This document shows positions 55,822-64,000 of a DNA stretch of 64,000 nt, one piece after another. The stretch is from Rhodosporidiobolus odoratus. Lineage: Eukaryota; Basidiomycota; Microbotryomycetes; Sporidiobolales; Sporidiobolaceae. A program made the translations under genes and the position numbers. A model generated the notes under the pieces. It had not been told where the DNA came from, made no database searches, and worked only from the letters and a program-made list of their open reading frames with translations. How positions within the stretch are numbered: the stretch's first letter is position 1; the number at the start of each line of letters is the position of its first letter. The DNA is taken from assembly GCA_034387635.1 (NCBI GenBank), contig JAOANU010000014.1, forward strand, positions 372,001-436,000, given 5' to 3'.

Positions 55822-58800
55822 CTAAGCGCCCTTGGGACGTTTTGCTTGATCTGCCTGCCCTCCAGCTCCTCCGCTCGCTTCTCCATCACTCTCCCTCGCC
55901 CTCTTGCCTCCTTGCTGACCGGGAGCAAGACCCGCTGCGCCGAGAATCGTCCCGAGCACGCCGCCACCCCGGATAGCGTTGCCTCGCAGGTTGAGGGCAG
56001 GTGCACCAGCTGCTTGAGCGGGTGTACCGGCCGATGCTGAAGCGGCGGATGCGGCTGGCGGAGAAGCGGCCGCCTTTCCACCTCGTCCGACACCTCCTGC
56101 TGCTCCGCCCCGATTTCCACCGCGACCCCGAGCACCGCCGCGTCCTCGTCCTGCCGCAGCTCCGCCATGGCCGGCAGTTGGAGTTAAGTTGCCTGGGCCT
56201 GTCGACGTCGACGGTTGCGCCGATGTAGTCGAAGCGGGCGTCGCGCCATTCGTGTTGGCAGGCTTGGCAGTTCCAGGTTTGGCAGGAAGACCGGGAGGAG
56301 GGACAATGGGTGTAGAAGCGGGAGCGGCGGGTGTTGCTGTAGTGGCGGCGGCAGGTTTGGTGGCAGAGGGGGCGCCTGCTTGGTCGGCGAGCTTCTTGCG
56401 CAGGCCCTGAACCGTCTTATGCAGTAACGAGTTCTTCAGCGCCGCCTGCGTCTCGATCTGCTCCTTCGTCTCCTGGAGAAGCTTGTCGTGGGCTTGAGCC
56501 TGCTTTTCCAAGGCTTCGCCGACAGCCTTCTCGACTGCTTGCTGCTGAGCCTTCGTTCGCTCCTTCTCCAGCTCGGCGACCTTCTCCTGCACGAGCGCTT
56601 CGATGTTGGGAGGAGGGGCGGAAGAAGGGGCGGCGGAGGCAGCAGCCGAAGCTTGTTGCTGTGCCTTACGAAGTGCGGTCGTCAAGCGCTCCGAAACTTC
56701 CTTCTCCCGCTTAGACGACTCGGCAGCCATCGATTCCTTGATCTTTTCAAAGTTGGCCTCCAACTCCCTCCTTGCCGTTTCCACCGCTGCCTCGACCGCT
56801 TTCTTGACCTCTTGGTCGCTGGTGCCTGTCGACGAAGGGACGACGCCATCTGCCGTCGGTAGTACAGATGCGGCCTTCGCCGTCTCGAGCTCCGTGCGAA
56901 CCGTGGCGAGGTCCTTCTCGAGTTGCTCCGTGGCCGTCTTGACAGCCGCCGCGATGGCTTCGTCTCGTTGGGTGACAAACTGAGCTTCGGCTGCGGCAAC
57001 CTTCTCCTTCGCGGCCTCTGCGATCTGCTCGTCGGTAGGTTGGGCGGGGGCGGGAGCGGCTTCGGCGAGGCGGGACTGAACGGCGGCCTCGATGGCGGCG
57101 GCGTGGTCGCCGCTGGCAATGGTAGCCTTGAGTGCGTCGAGCTCGCTTTGGATGGCGGCGAGAGAAGCGCGCGAAGCCTTGGCTTCCTGAGTCATGCGTT
57201 TCTGCGAAATAAAGCAAGATCAGCCTGTAATGTGACCAAGAAGACCACACTATACCTACGTTGTCACGGAAGATGGGGCCTTCACGGGCGGCCAGACGCT
57301 ATGTCAGAAATATCAAGTCAGCTCGGATGGGCAGATTGTAGAGGCAAGGAAAGAACGCACGTCGCGGTGCGCTGCAATCTCGGTCTTTTCGCTGTCAAGC
57401 GCAGTCATCTTATCCTTCAGCTCTTCTAGCGCAGCGGCGTGAGTAGTTTGTTGGATTTGCTGTTCTGTGAGGCGAGTTTGCTGTTCTGCGAGGCGTGTGT
57501 CGAGTTCTGATTTCTCCTTTTCGACCTCGGCGAGACGAGCCTCGAGCTTGGTGATGGCTTCCTGTGCTTGTGCTTGCGCTTCGGACTGCAAGTATAGGAC
57601 TCGTCAGTGCGTACTTCAGCACGCGTGACACGTCAACCTCCGGAAGCAGAACATGAAGAGCGGAATCGGGAATATGCGGGGATCGCAGAACGTACAGCAG
57701 CAGCAGCAACGGCCTCGGACCCGCCAGCACTGGCGCTGGCCAGTTGTTCCTTGAGCTCGTCGATCGTCTTAGCGAAGGCGTTGCGCTCGTCGCGGGTGCC
57801 ACGCGCCTGAGCTTGCAGAGCCTTGAAGCGATCCAACCCGGTCTGCCAATTGCTGCGCATCGACTCGGCCTGAGGGGAGAAGAGAGGGTCAGTTGCAGCC
57901 TGCTGTATTGGAGGCAGCAACGCACGAGCTTGGTCTGCTCCTCCAGCTTCGACATGATCTCTGCTTTCTCCTGCTCGACAGCTGCAAGCTGCGCTTGCAC
58001 CTTCTCCACCTCGCTCTTGAGCACCTGAAGCTCCTCCGGATCGATTCTCTCGTACTTGGCGAGGATGGTCTGGTTGCGGGTCTTCCACCGCTCGTTGTCC
58101 TCCTCGAGGAGCTTGATGTTGTGCTGTTTCGATTCGACTTCGGCTTCGAGGGTGCGAAGCTGTTCCTTGAGCGGCGCCAGTTCGCCTTGGAGGGTACGGA
58201 CTTGCGAGTCGAGCGTGGTGACTTTGCGGAGGTTAGCCTCGTTCTCGTCGCGCAGGGTTTGGTTGCTCTCGCGGAGGAGTTTGGCGGTGTGGATGGACTC
58301 AAGCAGCTCGGAATGCTGGGCGGAATTGGCGAGCGAGTCGCCAACCTTTTGGCGCTCCTGCAGATGTAAGAGCTGTTAAAGCACGACACAGAGACAGGAA
58401 GCTCAATGTTGGAATGTACCTCTTGCAGCGACTGCCGTGCCTCTTCCAGACCCCGCGACGTGAACTCAAGTTGTTGCCTGAGCCGCGCCGCTTCCTGCTT
58501 GCTGAAGTCGAGCTGGAGTTCGATGATATCCTTCTCGCGGCGGAGGTAGCGAATGACCTCCCGAAGCTGCTCGACAGAACTGTTATGAGAAGCGGTGATA
58601 GCTTCAAACGTGTCGGCGTCGGCACCTCCGTTCGCGACACCACCGGCAGCGTCAGCGACAGCGGCGTGGCGCGCTTGAAGCTGGGTTGCTTGGGCTGAAG
58701 CGGTTTCGAGGTGTTGAGCGAGAGTCGAGTTCTGCTCCTTCAATTCGTCCGAGCTGTCGATGCTGGATCCGTCAGCACGACCGAAGGAAGCAGAGGAGGG

Positions 58801-61800
58801 TTGGAGAAAGGACGAACCGCTTCCTGATGTCGCCCAACTCCGCCTCAAGCACCACCTTCTGCCTTTCCCAGCTTTCCTCGCTCTTGACCAAGTTCGCCCT
58901 TGCTACCTCCGCTGCGCTCTGGTGCTCCCTGACTGTCGCTCGAACCTTCTCCATCTCTTCCTTGACTTCGCTGAGGCGCTTGACGTCCTCCGCATGCGCG
59001 ACCAACTCGCGTTCGTACTTCTCATGCGCGTCCTTGGCGATTTGCGCTTGACGGCGCATATCTTCTTGAGCGGCGAGTTGAGCTTCACGAGCAGCGGCGT
59101 CGGCGGAACGGAGGGAGATGAGGCCGTCTTCGAAGGTCTTGCGCTCCTTCTCAAACGCGGAACGCTCAGTCTCGATCTGACGATGAAGGTCCGAGTTCTG
59201 CGTGTTCGAGGCGGTGAGATCGGTAGTGAGGGAGTGAAGGCGTTCGCGAAGAGAGGAGATCTCGCCCTGAGGTAAGGAGAATGCGTGAGTCGGCAGCCCA
59301 AAACGACAAGATCGGGACAGACGCACATCCTTCTCGGCGATGGAAGCATCGGTCGAAGACTTGTACTCCTCGTAGGTGGCGGTGACCTCGCGGAGGCTTT
59401 CACCCTGCGATTCGGCAATCGCTTGGTACTGTGCGACGTGCTCCTTGGCGCGCTCCAGCTCGGACCTGACGGTGCGGAGCTCGTTGCTATGGGATCAGGG
59501 AACAGTCAGTTGTGCAGGCAGGATATCGATGAAACGCAAGACGGACCGTAAGTCGGCGACGGTGACCTGCAACTGCTCCTCGACAGACCTCGTGGTATCG
59601 CCCTCGCCGGTACCGGAGCGACCCTCGAAGACGGCAAGCTTCTCTTCCTTCGCTTCGACCTGAAGAACTAAGTCGCGGACGCGTTGTTCGAGATGCTCTT
59701 GCGAAGTCTTGGCAACAATAAGCTGCTCGCGCGTGATTGAGTGCTCGGCAGTCTGCGGTAGTGCAAGTGAAAGTCAGATTGGACAGACCGGCGAGATCGG
59801 AACGTGGACAACTAACAAGCTTGTCGATGCGTTCCTGGAAGTTCCTGCCCTCAATCTCCTTGCGAAGCGAGAGCTGGCGGTTCGAGTCTTCGGCCTGGTT
59901 CAGCTTGTCCTTGAGCTCAGTACTGCGAAACGAGCAGCGTCAATAGGTCGAGATGAAGGGCATCGATCGAAACTCCGCACGTTTGGCCCTCTAACCGCTT
60001 AACGCTTTCCTCCAGCCTCCTGCGCTGTTCTCCACCACTGCGTTCCAGCTCGTTCTGCATTCCTTGCAATCCTCGCATGAGCTCGGCCATGCGAGCACGC
60101 TCGGCGGATAGAGCTGCGTTCTCGTCCACAAGGCGCTTCTCGACCGATTTGAGGACTTCGCGCTCGGAACGGAGAGTGGTGTTCTCATGCTGCAGCGTCG
60201 AGGTCGAAGTGCGGAGGGAGAGAAGGTCCTCGGTCATCTGCACAGGGAGTTCGGATGAGCGTGAGCGAAGCTGGGAGGCAAGAGTAAGCATACCTTGTGA
60301 CCTTGAACGTCAAGCTTGGCGATGGTGCCCTGCAGTTCGAGTGCGCGCTTCGAGGCCTGGCCGAGCTCGGACTGCTGGAGGTCGTACGATTCGGTGAGGA
60401 GACGGAAGCGTTCTGCCGATGCAAGCCTCATTCAGCTTGACTATTTCAGTGTAAATGAGGAAGCACGCACCGGCGGTGAACTCGCCCCGGGCTTTCTCCT
60501 TGGCCAGCTCCGTCCTGATAGTCCCAGCGTCCCGTTGCGCCTGCTGCAGATCTTCCCTTAGCCTGCCCATGTCCACCCCCGTCTCCGTCTTGTATGCCTC
60601 GAACGCCGCTTGCACATCCGCAAGAAGGCGAGCCGCGTTCGAGTCAGCTACGTCAGCCGTCGTAGCACCGCCCAGAGCTGTGGCGGCAGACGCGCCGAGA
60701 GCTCCGCCACGCTGCTGGACGATGCGGCGAAGCATTTCCCGCTCCTTCTCGCCAACGGCAACCCGCTCTCGTTGCGCTTCCACCTCTTCCTTCAGACGGA
60801 GGACCAGCTCGTGCGCCTCCCTGATGGCTTCGTTCTCCTCGCCCCGAACCCTTGTCCTCGCATCCTCCTCTCCCTTTTCCAGTCTAGCTCCCATCTCCCT
60901 CGTAATCTTCAGCAACTTCTGGTTCTGCGCTTGCAGCTCGTTGAGGTCGCGGAAGGTGACGAGGTGTGCGGAGACGACGGCATCGGTATCGCCGATCTCC
61001 TCAGCGCGGCGCTGAATCGCGGCTTCTTCCTCGTCGAACTGGGGATCGTTCGCGTCACCTAGAGAAGGGTTCTCCTGCGCGCCAAGGACGCGTGTGAGAG
61101 TGCGAACTTGTCGTCCGAGGTCGGAAAGATGCTGAGAGAGAATGGTGTTCTCGTCGTGGACGCGGGTGAGGTCGAGGCGGAGGGATTCAGCAGTGCGGGC
61201 GGAAGAGTCGCAATCCGAGAGAGCAGCGGCGAGTTGAGAGGCGAGAGAGGTGGCCTCCACGGAGAGACGCTCGTACTCGAGTCGCTGCTCTGTAAGAAGG
61301 GGAGCCTGCAAGAGAAAGCCGCCAGAACGAGGGTGACAGCCGATCAGTCAGTCCGCATGTTCATGACTCGACAAAGCGAGGTGGACGTACCCTCTCCTCA
61401 ATATCGCCGAGGATCTGTGCCAGACATTCTCCGAGCCTCTTTGTCTCTGCCCGTTCCCTGGCCAGCTCCTCCTCCATCCTGATATACTCCCTGTACACTT
61501 CGGCGTAGCTCCGGCCCTGTCCCGGCCTCTGTGCTGCCGCAGCCCGCTGAGCAGAGGGAGACAGGGCGAAGAGGCTGCCGTTTGCTGAACCAGGTGAGTC
61601 GGGCATGCCACCGCCGGTCGAGGGGGGCGCGCCCCGTTCTAGCGCCTCCCTCAGCTCAGCGTTGCGAGCTTCCAGTGCGTCGGCGCGCTCCTTCTCGCTC
61701 AAGAGCTGGTCACGCAGCTCCTCCTCCCTCTCGGCCAAACCCGCGCGCTCTTCCTCCAAAGCCTTCTCAACCTCCTCGATGCGCTGCTTGCGTTCCTCCT

Positions 61801-62690
61801 CCCTCTTCTCCATCAACTCGACGAGTCGTCGCATGCTACCCATCTCTGACGCGAAGGCCTGCTCATTCGTTGCGCCCTTCTCCTTCAGCGAGGCAAGCTC
61901 GGCGAGTGTCTCCTCATGCCTGCCCTTGAGCGATTCGTGCGCCTTCTTGAGGGTGGTGAGACTCGACTGAGCAGACTGCGCCTCGACGGAGCGGGAGTCG
62001 AGCTGCGACTGGAGGCGCACGAGTTCGGCGTGCTTTTCTGAGCGATGGTTTGACCATTCGGACCGGCCGCGTTCAAGCTCGGTGGACAAGAAAGTCTTAT
62101 CAGCCTGTAAGGAGGTGACGGTGGATTCGAGGGTCTGGATGCGTAGAAGGGAAGTGCGGGAAGTCGAGGTGGTGCTGGCGAGGGAGGCTTCCAGTTCCGC
62201 ATGCGCGGTGAGGAGAGTGGTGTGTGTCTGGCGGAGCGCTGTGAGAGTTTCTGCGGATAGACCACATCAGTAAAGGCTAAAGCTCGCTGGAAAAAGCAAC
62301 AGCAACTCGAGGTGAATGAGACAACATACCTTCGACGCCTTCGCGATCGCGTTTCTCCTTTTCGACAACCTCGAGAAGGTCCCTCTTTTCCCTCTCGACC
62401 TTGTCAACCTTCTTCTGCAGCTCTTCGTCCTTATCCCCACCCAGCTGAACTCTCCCCTCAGCCTCCGTCACCTTAGTCTCTGCAAGCTCCCTCTTGCCCT
62501 TCTCCTCCAACGCCGCCCGTTGCGCCTGCTCGAGCGACCCTTTTGCCGCTGCTAAGTCGGCTTCCAAGCCAGTAACCTTAGCGGTAAAGTCGTGGACTAG
62601 TTGATCGGCTTCGAGTTGTTGACGGGTGGCTTCGCTCCGTAGTTCGTCAAGCTGAGATTGGAGAGTGGCCGTTTCGGGTAGAACAGACAT
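55822..62690 (-). CDS. Nuclear pore basket protein TPR/MLP1-like
   Basis: Long coiled-coil nucleoporin of the nuclear basket (Mlp1/Mlp2 in yeast, TPR in animals), acting in mRNA quality control and export. About 1,900 residues are spread over many short-intron exons. Most of the length is heptad-rich Leu/Glu/Lys/Gln coiled coil. Family hallmarks include the central EYERLSVEATSLASQLA and LSDLGRQVRTL region and the TFRDLNELQAQNQKLLKI block. The C-terminal 250 residues lose the coiled coil and become Ala/Pro/Thr-rich, with a GRGRGGARGRGGNRGG segment. The ATG at 62690 was chosen because coiled coil starts right after it; an in-frame ATG at 62795 would add 35 hydrophobic residues. Not every intron boundary was fixed. 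Confidence 0.85.
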
Positions 62691-63325
62691 GCCGATACTC
62701 CCTCCCGCTAGTCTCGAAGCACCCCGAGACAGAGCGAAAGAGGGTCGAGTGATGAGAAGCAGGAGTGGGAAATTAGCCATTACAACTAATGGCAAACCTT
62801 GTCGGACTACAGTTGACTACAGTTGCTCTCTTTTCCTTTTCTCCCTCTTCGAGACGCGATTTCGCGATGCTCACCGCCCTTTAGCATGCGAGAGCGAGGA
62901 AGCTGATGATTAATAAATTGCTACACTGCAAGTTGCTTGAATACGCTCGCCAGCCGACGAGATGCTGCAAGGATCGTGACGAGGGGAATGCTGGACGATG
63001 ACGGGGAGTGAGGGTAAGGGTAGGGGGCGAGAAACTACGACAAGAAACGACAAGACAAGGAGGCAGAGCAAAACGAGATGGGGGGAGATAGCGGACTAAT
63101 ATTTGATGCCGCTACGATAACGGGTGAGGGATGAATGCCAAAAGAGATTCAGGCGACAGAGATTGACATGCTCGTGACGTGGTCGTGATTCGATTTGAGA
63201 TGTAGAGAGTAGGACAGGTGGATCTTGTGAGAAGTGATGGGTACAAGAGGTAGGAGTGTCTGAGAAAAGCGAAAAGTAAAACAGGAAAAGAACCGCCCAA
63301 CACCGCTGTCGCTGCTGACCGACTC
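62691..63325. other. TPR/MLP promoter and downstream gene 3' flank
   Basis: About 0.63 kb between same-strand genes. No gene or specific regulatory motif was identified. Confidence 0.45.
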
Positions 63326-64000
63326 CTACGCCCCCAAAATACCGACCACATCTTCGAAGCTGAGCTTGCCCTTCTGGTGACCGTGGGCGGAACCGGACCT
63401 GGGAGCGCGCCTCTGCATACGCTCGTGCATCTGCTGCGCGGCACCCCAACCGCCCTCTTCCGTCACCCGATCCCGACTTTCAGCCGCAACGAGCTCGGCC
63501 TCGTCGTGCTCAATGCACATATCAAGCATACTGCGACCGACAAGCGAGGCAGACGCGCCCCGTTGAGTCGGCGAGTCGTCCTCCGGGGTGGTGCCGTTGG
63601 TCCGGCCGCGAGGGGTGAGGGTCGACGGCGACGAGGAGGCAGAAGTGGGAAATTGGGTGGGCGTGCGAAGTTTCTCGTTCGCGAGCGGGGTGGCGGTGAG
63701 ATAGGGCGCGTAAATATCGCCAACGTCGGAGGGACCCAAGTGCGAGGGTGGATTCGGGGTGCACGGGCGGAATGGAGGCGAGTGCGGCGTAAAAGAGGCG
63801 TCGAGGGGAGAAGGAGGCTCGACGACGAAGGGCGAAGAGACATGGGCGTTGGGCGGGAAGGCGGGAGAAAGAGGAGAAGGGACCGCGGAGGAAACGCCCG
63901 TCGAAAGCGATGAGACGGAGGAGGTGAGAGACGGGGTACGACGGGAAGATGTACGAGGGGGCGGTGCCAACCCTGGCGTCGGAACGTGAGAGGTCGAAGC
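63326..64000 (-). CDS. 3' part of an uncharacterised disordered protein
   Basis: The frame is open from the window edge to a stop at 63326, so the gene's start lies outside. About 224 residues are visible. The first 150 are Ser/Pro/Thr-rich and disordered. Then come a short charged segment (SMLDMCIEHDEAELVAAESRDRV) and a tail ending KLSFEDVVGILGA. No domain is recognised. The short final helix could be a protein-binding motif. Identity unknown. Confidence 0.65.
   Translation of the reverse strand, partial: ASTSHVPTPGLAPPPRTSSRRTPSLTSSVSSLSTGVSSAVPSPLSPAFPPNAHVSSPFVVEPPSPLDASFTPHSPPFRPCTPNPPSHLGPSDVGDIYAPYLTATPLANEKLRTPTQFPTSASSSPSTLTPRGRTNGTTPEDDSPTQRGASASLVGRSMLDMCIEHDEAELVAAESRDRVTEEGGWGAAQQMHERMQRRAPRSGSAHGHQKGKLSFEDVVGILGA

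Noticed and set aside
55822..62690. Plus-strand Leu/Arg/Ser-rich frames opposite TPR/MLP
   Set aside because: Shadow frames of coiled-coil codons; no domain, signal or splice logic.
1..64000. CRISPR arrays, rRNA, transposase or reverse transcriptase genes, and tRNAs
   Set aside because: No regular direct repeats with spacers and no polymerase or integrase motifs were found. I saw no convincing tRNA cloverleaf, but tRNA detection by eye is weak, so a missed tRNA is possible.

Overview
The window is nuclear DNA of a basidiomycete fungus. Genes on both strands carry many short introns (mostly 45-100 nt) with donors such as GTGCGT, GTACGT and GTAAG. Coding sequence is GC-rich and intergenic gaps are short. 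The gene content (CUL1, FMP27, TOM22, RAD57, AOS1, a TPR/MLP nucleoporin) is eukaryotic. The intron style, pyrimidine-rich leaders and F-box-like proteins suggest a red yeast of the Rhodotorula/Sporobolomyces type (Pucciniomycotina). That placement is inference; no marker gene was compared. No viral, bacterial, CRISPR or rRNA feature was seen.

Layout. 1-2034: 3' part of cullin-1. 2.9-5.5 kb: two unrecognised intron-rich minus-strand genes. 6.3-9.1 kb: secreted GH5 mannanase-like gene A. 9.4-10.2 kb: DUF4385 protein. 10.4-21 kb: one giant minus-strand gene for the bridge-like lipid-transfer protein FMP27, with an in-frame multi-exon open stretch upstream. 21.6-22.6 kb: TOM22, whose start codon appears to be split by an intron. 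22.7-27.5 kb: a gene graveyard with a ragged F-box-like gene and a decayed PIN4/Cip2-like RRM-R3H gene. 27.6-31 kb: unrecognised intron-rich genes. 31.3-34.3 kb: mannanase-like gene B, a paralogue of gene A with added cysteine modules and microexons. 35-36.7 kb: RAD57-like recombinase with a start-codon problem. 36.9-40.2 kb: DHX33-like DEAH helicase. 40.4-42.2 kb: SUMO-activating enzyme subunit AOS1. 43-47.9 kb: two NmrA-like paralogues flanking a small unrecognised acidic gene. 48.2-52.5 kb: a single-exon leucine-rich protein and a divergently transcribed F-box-like protein. 52.8-54.9 kb: a secreted protein with four Kex2-site repeat blocks. 55.8-62.7 kb: TPR/MLP nucleoporin. 63.3-64 kb: 3' end of a disordered protein.

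Most genes are housekeeping: ubiquitin and SUMO conjugation, mitochondrial import, lipid transfer, homologous recombination, helicase, nuclear pore. The accessory layer is the two secreted mannanase-like enzymes, the NmrA-like pair, the decayed locus and the Kex2-repeat precursor. The Kex2-repeat precursor is the best candidate for something undescribed: a secreted polyprotein whose WVW...QDD cores each follow a Lys-Arg site. Exon boundaries were worked out by hand from splice signals and reading phase; they are reliable where phase and family similarity agree and are marked where they do not.
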